A stretch of 64,000 nucleotides of DNA. It comes from Leptospiraceae bacterium. Its GTDB lineage: Bacteria > Spirochaetota > Leptospiria > Turneriellales > Turneriellaceae. Every line of letters starts with the position of its first letter. Positions within the stretch are counted from its first letter, which is position 1. The stretch covers positions 1 to 64,000 of the forward strand of contig JANWWS010000012.1 of assembly GCA_025055765.1 (NCBI GenBank), read 5' to 3'. The notes beneath the pieces were generated by a model. That model was not told the DNA's origin. It worked only from the letters and a program-made list of their open reading frames with translations, and did no database searches. Positions 43,794 to 51,903 of the stretch are shown one piece after another. The translations under genes were made by a program, and so were the position numbers.

Positions 43794-45420
43794 GCCCAAC
43801 CTCCGTTCCACCCTGAGATCTTTTACGAATGTGAAATTTTGCTCCTATAAGGTTGGCTCTTTCTTGCATAATGAAAAAACCAAGTCCCTTCTCTTGGGCA
43901 AATTTTGCCTCAACCCCTTTGCCGTCGTCACGCACCATCACAACAACCGAGCGTGCTTTTTCTTTTAAGAGCACTTCTATATGGTTCGCCTCAGAATGCT
44001 TTACGGCATTTTGCAAGGCCTCTTGTACAATACGGTAAGCATGAAGCTTGCTCGCCTCATCCATAAGGATTTCGCTTTTAACCTCAGAGCGAAAGTGAAA
44101 AGTCATTTTTGTCTTTAAGTTCTGGTAGGACCCTACCAATTTTTCAAGAGCACCTGCAAGATCAAGATGGGATATCCCATAAGGGGAGAGAATTTGGCTA
44201 AACTTGCGAGCCATTTCAATGGTTTCATCAAATTGGCGCAAGACTTCTTGTTTCTCTTCTTTGCTTGGTCCTTTTTTGCGGACACGAGCTAGAAGCGACT
44301 GTACGGTGAGTTTAAGACTAACGAGATTGGAGGCGAGCACATCATGGATTTCTCGAGATATGACCTGCCTTTCCTGTTCTTGAATATCCAAAATTCGGCG
44401 GCTAAGTTCCATGATTTTTTGATGGGCATGCACGAGGCTCGTAAGGTCATAGAGACTTATGACAACATATTCCTTCCTGTGGGCAGTGCTCTTTTGCCCC
44501 ATTAACATTAGGGGGATGGTCTTGCCCCCTCTTCGTCTGCCCTGCACTTGCGCATGAAAGCTCCTTTGACCCTTATTTTTTCTTAAGAAGGCATAAAAAG
44601 AACGGTTTTGCTCATACTCGGGAGGGATAAGGAGGGCGATATTCTTGCCGAAAATTTCATTAAGCTTATAACCAAAAATTTTCTCCCCCGACGGGTTAAT
44701 AGTGCCAATTTTTTCTTGTTCATCCAAAATAAGTAGTACATCCTGGGCTGTCTGGACAATAAGCTGGCTTAGCTTTTGCTGCTCCTCAAGTTTAGCAAGT
44801 AATGGCTCTGTTAGTCTTATAACTAGGGTAGCTGCTCCCATTAAAATTACAATAGCTAGGGTTAGGGTCCAAAGCCCCCTAATGATGTAAGGCCGGCGAA
44901 TTACATCGAGCCTCATTTCAATTACAAGAGCAATATCGAGCAGACCAATATAATCATAGGCCGCTAGGACTTCCTGACCAGCGAGGTTATGGAAGATACC
45001 TGCCCCCCGTTTGCGCTCCAAGGCATATTTAATAGAGAGTGGGACATAACGGCTTTCTGGTTCTATGACAATAGAATTTCTCACTCCAGCTTCATAGCGC
45101 ATGAAGATTTCGGCGGCTTGGCCGTGGCGACGCGCAAATAAAATGGTGTGTTGGCTCTTTACTTCGCTTTCACCTAAGAAAGCATCCTCGATTTGCCTCA
45201 GGGTTGCATGGCTTGCTTTTTCCTTATCGCGGAAGGTATTGCGGTCAAAGCGAGCCACGGCTTCAATGAGAGACTTAGTACTATCCACGTGAAAGAGCAC
45301 AAGATTTAGTTTTTCATTTATGCTCGCGGTATATTGTTGATAAGTAGTTAACACCCCTATGGCAAGTGAAGTAAATATAAGGGTACCAACAAGATAAAAA
45401 AGCCTCTTTTTTTCGCTCAT
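43765..45420 (-). CDS. Membrane sensor histidine kinase with PAS domain (NarX type)
   Basis: A 551-residue kinase. Membrane helices at about 8-27 and 183-205 flank an extracytoplasmic domain of about 150 residues that is alpha/beta and unlike known sensor folds I recognise (possibly Cache-like). A PAS domain follows (about 225-340, LILDEQEKIGTINPSGEKIFGY), then a HisKA_3 dimerisation domain with phospho-His in ISREIHDVLASNL and a HATPase with ALQNAVKHSEAN and VRDDGKGV. Partner of the NarL-type regulator downstream. Two small secreted paralogues flank the pair and could be its signal inputs (inference). Confidence 0.88.
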   Translation of the reverse strand: MSEKKRLFYLVGTLIFTSLAIGVLTTYQQYTASINEKLNLVLFHVDSTKSLIEAVARFDRNTFRDKEKASHATLRQIEDAFLGESEVKSQHTILFARRHGQAAEIFMRYEAGVRNSIVIEPESRYVPLSIKYALERKRGAGIFHNLAGQEVLAAYDYIGLLDIALVIEMRLDVIRRPYIIRGLWTLTLAIVILMGAATLVIRLTEPLLAKLEEQQKLSQLIVQTAQDVLLILDEQEKIGTINPSGEKIFGYKLNEIFGKNIALLIPPEYEQNRSFYAFLRKNKGQRSFHAQVQGRRRGGKTIPLMLMGQKSTAHRKEYVVISLYDLTSLVHAHQKIMELSRRILDIQEQERQVISREIHDVLASNLVSLKLTVQSLLARVRKKGPSKEEKQEVLRQFDETIEMARKFSQILSPYGISHLDLAGALEKLVGSYQNLKTKMTFHFRSEVKSEILMDEASKLHAYRIVQEALQNAVKHSEANHIEVLLKEKARSVVVMVRDDGKGVEAKFAQEKGLGFFIMQERANLIGAKFHIRKRSQGGTEVGLVIPKKLQV

Positions 45421-45554
45421 TGAGGCAAAACTCCGTGTAAATACTTAAGAAAAACAGCGTTTTCCCTGATGACAAACGCAAAACTTGGGGCTATATATAA
45501 AAGCGTGCAAGCCACAAAAAGGCTTGCTTGAAAAATTCGCAAAGGAGGGAAAAT

Positions 45555-45833
45555 ATGAAAACAATTAAGCTTTTGGCGGCAACAATCACTCTCATGGGAC
45601 TTTCGGCAGCCGGTATAGCTGTGCCCAAAGATAGCGCGAACTGTGTCAAAATAGCCGACCTCCAAGTTGGGAACCGGCTCAACACAGCCGCTTTCGAAAT
45701 TGTGCGCTCCGAAATCCTGAAAGAGGCCCAGCAAATACCCGCCGACAAGGTTGTTGTCAAACTCATAAGGCATGAGCATGGCAAGTTGAAAACCCGCTAC
45801 TATGCCAAAGCCCATGCTCTCAAGTGCGAATAA
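45555..45833 (+). CDS. Small secreted DUF4156/RcsF-like protein, paralogue 2
   Basis: A 92-residue exported protein, signal MKTIKLLAATITLMGLSAAG. It shares with the protein at 42756-43034 the same length, Cys30 (SANCVKIADLQVGN), Cys91 (ALKC), the LI.H.H.KL..RY core and the helix before it. The start at ATG 45555 has a very strong AAAGGAGGG seven bases upstream, so high expression is likely. It is divergent from the sensor kinase gene, with 134 bases between, room for a regulated promoter. An intrinsic terminator follows directly. Confidence 0.75.
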   Translation: MKTIKLLAATITLMGLSAAGIAVPKDSANCVKIADLQVGNRLNTAAFEIVRSEILKEAQQIPADKVVVKLIRHEHGKLKTRYYAKAHALKCE

Positions 45834-45840
45834 AAGAGGC

Positions 45841-45870
45841 GAGGAGTGGGCATGAGGCCCACTTCTCTTT
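45841..45870 (+). terminator. Intrinsic terminator after the small secreted protein gene
   Basis: AGTGGGC (45845-45851) and GCCCACT (45857-45863) form a perfect 7-base stem with loop ATGAG. GAG/CTC extends it (45841-45843 with 45865-45867), and TTT follows. It lies eight bases after the plus-strand stop and touches the stop of the convergent porin gene, so it may serve both directions. Confidence 0.75.
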
Positions 45871-47038
45871 AATATACTCCAATAAAGGCGATGAGGCCAG
45901 AAATATTATCCTTTTTGGTCTCGGAGCCTACCCCGTAAAAATCCCGATCGGCTAAATCATATTTCACTTCCGGGCGTATTAGAAAGTGACCATCATACAA
46001 GGAAACCGTGGTGGTGAGCGTGTGTGCCTGTACTTTTACTGGGCCAAGCCCCCGCACACCTTTAAGGTCATCATAGTACTCGCCTCGGTAGCTAAAGGTA
46101 AGATTGTCGCTAGCCGCAAAGCTCAGATAAAAAGCCGCACCACCCCAGTTTTGGCGCTCGTTCGCGGAACGGGAATCCAGCTGACCTGCGACTAGATTTA
46201 ATCCCACCTTGAGAGCCGTCGTGATATCATACTGAAAGACGATGTCCCCAATATGCTGGATACCATTACCCTCATCACCCCCGGCGTAATTCAAGATTAA
46301 AGTGATTGGGCTTAGCACAGGGAAGGAAATTTGACCAATGGCCGTTTTTTCCCGATTATTGTCCACATAGCTATCCCAGCCATTGACAATTCCAGCCATG
46401 AGGCCAACTTTGCCACCAATATCATAATCAAGCTTTGCACCAGTATGATAAAAGGGTCCATAACCAAAAAGATAGCTTAGCATGTAGTTGGCGTTTTGGT
46501 AGGTCTCAACAACTTCGTAGCCAATATGAGTACCAAACTGGCCAACGGTGAGCCTTGCATTGGGCAGGACGTTTGCCGAAATATAGGCTTGCTTAATAAC
46601 CGTACTCGTGGTGGAAAACTTCTCTTCATAATCTAGATTACCATCATTGTTGAGGTCTACGGCCACCAACTTCACGTTATTAAAGTTGGTCTGCTCTGCA
46701 TTAGGGCCATGTACCAGGTCAGCAACGACCTGCCAGTCATTATTTCCTATCTGGAACTTAGTTTGGATAAGCCCCAGGTTGAATTGTTCGCTCCCACTTT
46801 CAAAAATACGCCCAGTCTTTGCCTCGCCGCCGGCCCATGCTGGCCTGAAATCCTTTTTGGCCGCCGTATGGTAGGCGTAGTAGGCATCGACATAGCCCCC
46901 CACCTGCAGATAGACATTATTGTCCGAAACAGGGACCTTGATTTGCTTTAAGAGCAAACCTTCTCTAACCTCTTCTTCCTCGGCATAGAGAAATGACGCG
47001 GCGGAAATAACCGCAAAAATCATGATTCTTCGCACCAT
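45869..47038 (-). CDS. Porin-like outer membrane beta-barrel protein
   Basis: A 389-residue exported protein with signal MVRRIMIFAVISAASFLYA. The mature part consists of alternating amphipathic strands and ends in Val-Tyr after an aromatic-rich strand (SGLIAFIGVY), typical of barrels recognised by BamA. Segments such as YLQVGGYVDAYYAY and ARLTVGQFGTHIGYEVVETY match the family of putative beta-barrel porins (BBP2-like) that take up small solutes. An acidic DLNNDGNLDYEE insertion may bind calcium. AGGAG precedes the ATG. The substrate is unknown. Confidence 0.75.
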   Translation of the reverse strand: MVRRIMIFAVISAASFLYAEEEEVREGLLLKQIKVPVSDNNVYLQVGGYVDAYYAYHTAAKKDFRPAWAGGEAKTGRIFESGSEQFNLGLIQTKFQIGNNDWQVVADLVHGPNAEQTNFNNVKLVAVDLNNDGNLDYEEKFSTTSTVIKQAYISANVLPNARLTVGQFGTHIGYEVVETYQNANYMLSYLFGYGPFYHTGAKLDYDIGGKVGLMAGIVNGWDSYVDNNREKTAIGQISFPVLSPITLILNYAGGDEGNGIQHIGDIVFQYDITTALKVGLNLVAGQLDSRSANERQNWGGAAFYLSFAASDNLTFSYRGEYYDDLKGVRGLGPVKVQAHTLTTTVSLYDGHFLIRPEVKYDLADRDFYGVGSETKKDNISGLIAFIGVY

Positions 47039-47262
47039 ACAATTCTCCTAGTTTTTATTTTGCGATCCCCAAAAGGATCTTTACCAATGAGCGGTGCAAA
47101 ATTCATGCCAAAAAAGCTCGTAGCGCGTGGCGATAAACCATCGCTTATTTGTGTAAAGAGTAAGCAAATGGAGTATTTTTCAAACTTACGGACTGCTCAC
47201 GGGGCAAAAAACTTGACGATACAAGGCCAGCTTTAGGCGCATCGCTTGCGAGGCTTGAGCCA

Positions 47263-48171
47263 ATGAACGAGGCGGAATATCTGCGGGCAGAAGTTTTATT
47301 GCAGGCACTTCCCTATATCCGACGTTTTAGTGGCAAAGCCGTTGTCATTAAGTACGGCGGGGCCGCCATGGATAAGGCCGATCTGAGAGACCAATTCGCC
47401 CAAGATGTCACTTTGTTGCAATATGTGGGCATTCATCCTGTCATTGTGCATGGTGGTGGTCCTATGATCAATTCGCTGTTAGAAAAATTAGGGGTTAAAT
47501 CGGAATTTATAGCTGGACATAGGGTTACAGATGAGGCATCAATGGAAGTAGTGGAAATGGTTCTCGCTGGGCAGGTCAATAAATCGCTCGTCTCATTAAT
47601 TAACTTTGCCGGTGGTCGTGCTGTTGGTCTCTCTGGCCGGGATGGCCGATTGGCCCGGGGTCAACCTCATTTTTTACAACGCACTACAGAAGCAGGCACG
47701 GTAGAGACAATTTCTCTAGGCAGGGTAGGTACCGTCTCCGCAGAAGATGTCGATGTCAGTATTCTGGAAAGCCTGCGCCGCGATGGGTTCATCCCAGTGA
47801 TTGCCCCAATAGCCTACGATGATTCAGGCAAGGCTTTAAACATTAATGCCGATACCATGGCAGGGGCTATAGCCTCAGCCCTGAAAGCGGAAAAACTGAT
47901 ATTGCTGACCGATACACCCGGTGTTCTCCATGAGGGCAGGACCCTCACAAACCTCACTCCCGCCAAGGTAAGAGAGCTCATTGTAGAGGGAATTATTTCG
48001 GGAGGGATGCTCCCCAAGGTGGAGTGCTGCCTTACGGCCCTAAACTATGGAGTTAAGCGAACCCACATTATTGATGGCAGGATCCCCCATGCTCTCTTGC
48101 TGGAAATTTTCACAGATAGGGGCGTAGGTACCTTGCTTTGCCAAGAAGAAGAGCTAGTCAAAACGCAATAA
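47263..48171 (+). CDS. argB: Acetylglutamate kinase
   Basis: Second step of arginine biosynthesis, phosphorylating N-acetylglutamate. The amino-acid kinase fold shows VVIKYGGAAM, PVIVHGGGPMINSLL, the substrate loop FIAGHRVTDEASMEVVEMV, VGLSGRDG, ALNINADTMAG and LILLTDTPGVLH. Length of 302 residues is the usual hexameric type; an N-terminal helix (NEAEYLRAEVLLQALPYI) suggests arginine feedback inhibition. No other arg gene is adjacent. It is divergent from the porin by 224 bases and overlaps the convergent membrane protein gene by 18. Confidence 0.95.
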   Translation: MNEAEYLRAEVLLQALPYIRRFSGKAVVIKYGGAAMDKADLRDQFAQDVTLLQYVGIHPVIVHGGGPMINSLLEKLGVKSEFIAGHRVTDEASMEVVEMVLAGQVNKSLVSLINFAGGRAVGLSGRDGRLARGQPHFLQRTTEAGTVETISLGRVGTVSAEDVDVSILESLRRDGFIPVIAPIAYDDSGKALNINADTMAGAIASALKAEKLILLTDTPGVLHEGRTLTNLTPAKVRELIVEGIISGGMLPKVECCLTALNYGVKRTHIIDGRIPHALLLEIFTDRGVGTLLCQEEELVKTQ

Positions 48172-48978
48172 CCCAGGGGCTCCCAGAGGATTTCCTGGTT
48201 TGCCTTCTTTTGTAAATAAATCAAAAAGGAGACGAATGCCAAGCTGCAACCACCAGGTGGTTCGCCCAATAGGCCGACGAGTGTCGTCCACCTCTTCTTG
48301 CCAACCATAGGTCAGGTCTAAATTAATATGGTCGCTGTATAAGTAGCGAAAACCGGTTTGATTCGCCAATGTAGGTCCAATAATTTCGTAGGGGTCCCCC
48401 GCAAAAATCTCCGCAATAAAACGCAGCTCACTCCAATAAACACCTAGATCTATCCCAAATCCCCAATAAACTTTTTCATAGGCGGGAGCAACTCCCTCTG
48501 TGGCTGTCACATAACCAAAATTGGTATGTAACAAAAGCCAATCCTTAAAAAGCCGGGTAGTGAGCATACCGTTAGCAAAGTAACCTGTGTTGCGTCGAAA
48601 AACCTCCCTCATCTTGAGAGGTATAACAGTACCTAGCGCCAGTGCAAAGCCAGGAAAGCCATTTTCCTTGGCTTCCCAGAAAAGTAACTTGGGCTGTATC
48701 ACCCAGTCGTGCATGTAGTAGTCGCCACCTTGAATTTCTTGATTAATACCGGAACCCGTAATGAGCTGCAGGAAATCGGTAAAGGACATCCCAAACATAA
48801 GATTGTAGCCTAGGGTATGCCCTGCAGAAGAATAGCCCCAATCAGGCCACATCTCTAACTCGAGCTGCCCATAGTCAGAGATACGAGCATCATCTGTCAC
48901 AAAAGGACGCACCGCTTCTAATTTTGTGGCAAAAAAAGAACCACCCCAGAAAAATAGCCAAATAATTTTTTTATACAC
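48154..48978 (-). CDS. Outer membrane channel-like protein
   Basis: A 274-residue exported protein. After a signal (MYKKIIWLFFWGGSFFATKLEA) comes RPFVTDDARISDYGQLELEM, a start often seen in outer membrane proteins annotated as MetA-pathway phenol degradation-like or transporter. The rest has alternating strands (VYWGFGIDLGVYWSELRFIAE, read in part) compatible with a barrel. No substrate can be named. It follows mgtE by 10 bases on the same strand, so it may be co-expressed with the magnesium transporter. Confidence 0.65.
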   Translation of the reverse strand: MYKKIIWLFFWGGSFFATKLEAVRPFVTDDARISDYGQLELEMWPDWGYSSAGHTLGYNLMFGMSFTDFLQLITGSGINQEIQGGDYYMHDWVIQPKLLFWEAKENGFPGFALALGTVIPLKMREVFRRNTGYFANGMLTTRLFKDWLLLHTNFGYVTATEGVAPAYEKVYWGFGIDLGVYWSELRFIAEIFAGDPYEIIGPTLANQTGFRYLYSDHINLDLTYGWQEEVDDTRRPIGRTTWWLQLGIRLLFDLFTKEGKPGNPLGAPGLLRFD

Positions 48979-48988
48979 AGAAAATCCT

Positions 48989-50368
48989 CTAAAGCCTCAA
49001 AAGAAGCACCGCTGTGCCAAAATAAATAAGCATGCCAGTGATGTCCACAATCGTGGTAATAGCAGGCGAGGCAGCTACAGCCGGGTCCCCACCTAGTTTT
49101 TTTACAATAAGTGGGAGACTTGCTCCTATAATCGTTGCACTAATGACTTGCAAACTAAGAGCAAGGGCAATGGCTGTAGCTATATTATAAAGGCTGTATT
49201 CCTGGGGTACCTCGGCCTCCCAGCTCAAAAAGACCACCTTGGCGAAACTCAAGACACCTAAGACCAGTGCTAAAAGAAAAGCAATCTTTGCTTCTTTGTA
49301 TATTACCTTCATCCATTGCTTCACACTTATCTGCCCTAAGGCAAGCGCCCTTACAACGACAGTAGCAGCTTGAGAGCCCGTATTTCCACCCGTATCGGCT
49401 ACCATGGGCATGTAGATAGCCAGTATGATGAGCTTTTCAAGTGCCCTCTCAAATCTGTGGATAATAAGCCCTGAGATAATACCTATGGCAGCGAGACTTG
49501 TCACCCACACAACCCTTTTTAAGAAATGCCTCCAAGAGGGTGTATTCAGATAATCAAATTCTTTATCTGCAGGGACAATACCCATGAACTTTTCTAGGTC
49601 TTCCGTATGTTCGGCACGAATAACATCCATAGCATCGTCATGGGTGATAATCCCCGCAATCTGCCCGCGGTGGTTTAGTACCGGAATGGCCAGGAGATTG
49701 TATTTTTCAATCTTGCGGGCCACCGACTCCCGATCTTCATCTACATTGGCATATACAAACTCTCTCTTGACGAGATCGGCGATTTTATCTTTGGGGTCAG
49801 CCAAAATCAGGTCTTTAATGGTCACAAAACCAATCATCTTCATGTCTTCGTCAACCACATAGACATAATAAATCATTTTGTTAGATGGATTGTCTTCCTT
49901 TATTTTTTTCAGAGCATCGCTTACTCGCATGTCTTCTTCTATGGTCGCAAAATCGGTAATCATGATACCGCCAGCACTTTCCGGCTCATAAGTGCTCAGA
50001 TGTACGATATCATCGCGGATTTTGCGGGAAAAAAAGGGCAAAAGCTCGAGTTGCTCCTCGCGACTTAAACTGCGGTAAAAATCTGCCCTAACATCACTCG
50101 AGGCATGAGAGAGAATCTGCGCAAAGCGCTTTTTATCCATGGCCTGGTAGATTTCGTAAAGCATCTCGGTCGAAAAATGCTCTGCTACCGCGCCTTGGGT
50201 CTTTACATCAAGTTCTCCAAAGACCTGGAGTCTGTGTTCTGGTTGTAAACTCTGCAAAATTTCGGCTATCTCTACACTTTGCAGTTTACGTAAAAGAGTA
50301 GCTAGGGCCTCCCACTCCTCTGTCTCTACTAAGTTTTGGATAGCGGCCAGACGGGCTTCACTTAGCAT
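48989..50368 (-). CDS. mgtE: Magnesium transporter MgtE
   Basis: A 459-residue Mg2+ channel. The cytoplasmic N-domain helices (residues about 1-135) include AEILQSLQPEHRLQVFGEL. Two CBS domains follow (about 140-260) with SAGGIMITDFATI and GIITHDDAMDVI, and five membrane helices carry the pore motif PMVADTGGNTGSQAATV. The N and CBS domains gate the pore by sensing cytosolic Mg2+. The ATG has GGAGGT eight bases before it. A hairpin-rich leader precedes the gene. Confidence 0.93.
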   Translation of the reverse strand: MLSEARLAAIQNLVETEEWEALATLLRKLQSVEIAEILQSLQPEHRLQVFGELDVKTQGAVAEHFSTEMLYEIYQAMDKKRFAQILSHASSDVRADFYRSLSREEQLELLPFFSRKIRDDIVHLSTYEPESAGGIMITDFATIEEDMRVSDALKKIKEDNPSNKMIYYVYVVDEDMKMIGFVTIKDLILADPKDKIADLVKREFVYANVDEDRESVARKIEKYNLLAIPVLNHRGQIAGIITHDDAMDVIRAEHTEDLEKFMGIVPADKEFDYLNTPSWRHFLKRVVWVTSLAAIGIISGLIIHRFERALEKLIILAIYMPMVADTGGNTGSQAATVVVRALALGQISVKQWMKVIYKEAKIAFLLALVLGVLSFAKVVFLSWEAEVPQEYSLYNIATAIALALSLQVISATIIGASLPLIVKKLGGDPAVAASPAITTIVDITGMLIYFGTAVLLLRL

Positions 50369-50520
50369 AGCTACCTCCGTTCATGAAATCGCCATAAGGG
50401 CCCTTCTCCAATGCTCCCCTTAGCTTAACGTCTCTGAGTCTACTCCAGCTAAAGATAACGTCGGTAAGGTTTGCCGCCCTAGCGAGGGCGTCTCCTGGTC
50501 ATTTTCTCTTTTTGAGACAA
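50369..50520 (-). other. Possible structured leader of mgtE
   Basis: The 150 bases upstream of mgtE, read on the minus strand, contain GCCCTCGCTAGGGC (a strong hairpin), a TTAGCT/AGCTAA long-range stem enclosing a GAGT/ACTC hairpin, and the direct repeat GACGTTA. This is more structure than expected by chance for this window, but it does not fit the M-box consensus or the yybP-ykoY motif as I know them. It may be an unrecognised control element or just sequence. Confidence 0.3.
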
Positions 50521-51395
50521 GCTGTCAACTAGGATGGTAAATGTTCACTCGGTAACTAACAATGAGTACAGGGACTAAAAAAATTATGCTTTTTGCCCCT
50601 GGGCAAAAGTGGCAGCACCCTCTATTGGCCGTCTCTAGCCCAAAGGCAAGCTAAGCTCCCCTTTGGCAAAAAGCCAAAAGAGATCACAGCCTGTGTGTGC
50701 CAAGAAATCACGCTCATTGCCTGGCTTGGGGACACTGCCGCAAAAAGCCAGAGCCACGCTTTTTTCCTATCGAGGTCCCGCTTGCGATGAGCTTTTTACC
50801 ATAAGCCAAGTCTTGCAAAAAGTCTATATGGAGCCTATTATGGAATAAAACGGGTCTTATTTGCAGGTAAAATGGGAGAGTCCCTTGGGGCGAAATTTCT
50901 CAGCTCTAGAAGAAAACTTGCCTCTAGCCATTACGCACGCAAATAGGGACTCGGCCCAGAGTTCCTATGTCAAGTGGGGTAATGTGAGAGAGCTTTGTGT
51001 GCAAGAGCTGCACCAAAAATGGGATCCGAAGCCAAAGGGGAGCTTGGCAAAGCCTCTTCTAGATCACCCAAAGCCCTGCCTAGGGTTGGGGAGAAGGCAG
51101 CACAGAGCTATCTTGCTCCTCATATGGTTTAAACATCCTGCCAAGGAGGTGATTTTGTGCAACGCCACCTGCACAACAGGAGCTTCATACAAAGCTAGCA
51201 AGGAGAATACCTATGTCTCGGACAAAAGTAAATATATTGACAAGGCGAGAACCAAGGTGCAAGAAAAAGACGCCACAGGACCTTTAGGATTGTAAAGAAA
51301 TCCCCTTGCGAAATCGCAAATGGCCTGAGACTTTGTGGCAAACGCTAAATTGAAAAATGCTTGACAAATAGTAGAAGTTTTGTAATTGAGACGTA
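50521..51395. other. About 0.9 kb without a convincing gene
   Basis: Plus-strand frames of 60-144 codons overlap here (50593-50790, 50663-50848, 50861-51295), but their translations match no family, lack proper ribosome binding sites and shift frame repeatedly, as in a decayed gene. The stretch has a TTTTGCC/GGCAAAA hairpin near 50589-50606, followed on the minus strand by a run of T, and CTTTGGC/GCCAAAAG near 50661-50680, with GCAAAAAGCC-like words repeated. Two tiny ORFs with strong ribosome binding sites lie at 51157-51198 and 51213-51287. Confidence 0.4.
51213..51287 (+). CDS. Tiny basic ORF with good ribosome binding site (tentative)
   Basis: An ATG at 51213 preceded by AAGGAG (51200-51205) opens 24 codons, MSRTKVNILTRREPR followed by CKKKTPQDL. 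It is immediately downstream of a 13-codon GTG frame (51157-51198) whose ribosome binding site AAGGAGGTGAT is complementary to the 16S 3' end over about 11 bases. The two look like a coupled pair of mini-genes or leader peptides. There is no homologue evidence; they may be chance remnants in a decaying region. Confidence 0.25.
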   Translation: MSRTKVNILTRREPRCKKKTPQDL

Positions 51396-51812
51396 ATGGC
51401 CGTAATGCGCAATAAAAAGGATCTCTCCTTTGGTACAAGCCCAGACAATCCCGACGGGCTCAAGCTAAACCTCTTCTACGATGAGGATACGAAAACAGCC
51501 TATGGGGAGGTTCGGCTAGGGGAAACCATGCAAGGGCATCGGCCTGACTGTGTACATCCCGGCATCATTGGGGTCATGCTGGACGAAGTGATGATGAAAA
51601 TCAACCAAGCTATGAACCTCGATGTAGTGACGGGGGAGCTTAACATTAGGTACCTCCAGCAGGCCAAAATTAATGAGCCCCTCTACCTGCGCGGTTATTT
51701 TGTGAAGCGCAATCGGCGCATCATTGAAAACCGAGCAGAGTTAGAAGACGATATTGGCAAAATCATTGCCAGGGCAAAGGGCAAGTACATAGAGGTAGAT
51801 CCGGTCAACTAA
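51396..51812 (+). CDS. PaaI/hotdog-fold thioesterase-like protein
   Basis: A 138-residue hotdog-fold protein. [19 protein letters not shown] corresponds to the central hotdog helix with the catalytic region seen as VHGGxxxxLxDE in PaaI thioesterases, and [20 protein letters not shown] is the following strand pair. It probably hydrolyses an acyl-CoA. The ATG at 51396 has only a weak GAG upstream; ATG 51405 ([10 protein letters not shown]) is possible. A TTGACA at 51361-51366 may be a -35 box but no good -10 box is at the right distance. The tRNA-Leu begins four bases after its stop. Confidence 0.72.
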   Translation: MAVMRNKKDLSFGTSPDNPDGLKLNLFYDEDTKTAYGEVRLGETMQGHRPDCVHPGIIGVMLDEVMMKINQAMNLDVVTGELNIRYLQQAKINEPLYLRGYFVKRNRRIIENRAELEDDIGKIIARAKGKYIEVDPVN

Positions 51813-51815
51813 TAC

Positions 51816-51899
51816 GCCGAAGTGGTGGAACTGGTAGACGCGCCGGACTCAAAATCCGGTGGGGGCAACCCCGTGTCGGTTCGATTCCGACCTTCGGTA
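51816..51899 (+). tRNA. tRNA-Leu (anticodon CAA)
   Basis: An 84-base class II tRNA. Acceptor GCCGAAG pairs with CTTCGGT, anticodon arm CGGA-CTCAAAA-TCCG has anticodon CAA at 51850-51852, the variable arm is GGGGGCAACCCC-like, and the T arm is GTCGG-TTCGATT-CCGAC. D loop contains GG in TGGTAGAC. CCA is not encoded. It reads UUG leucine codons. Confidence 0.95.
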
Positions 51900-51903
51900 C
51901 GTT

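Noticed and set aside
50369-50520. mgtE leader as M-box riboswitch
   Set aside because: The GGAGGCTCC and GCTGCTGCCC elements of the M-box are not found in order. I keep it only as an unassigned leader.
50593-51295. Overlapping plus-strand frames as real genes
   Set aside because: Three frames in turn, no ribosome binding site at their starts, no family similarity; consistent with decayed or non-coding DNA.
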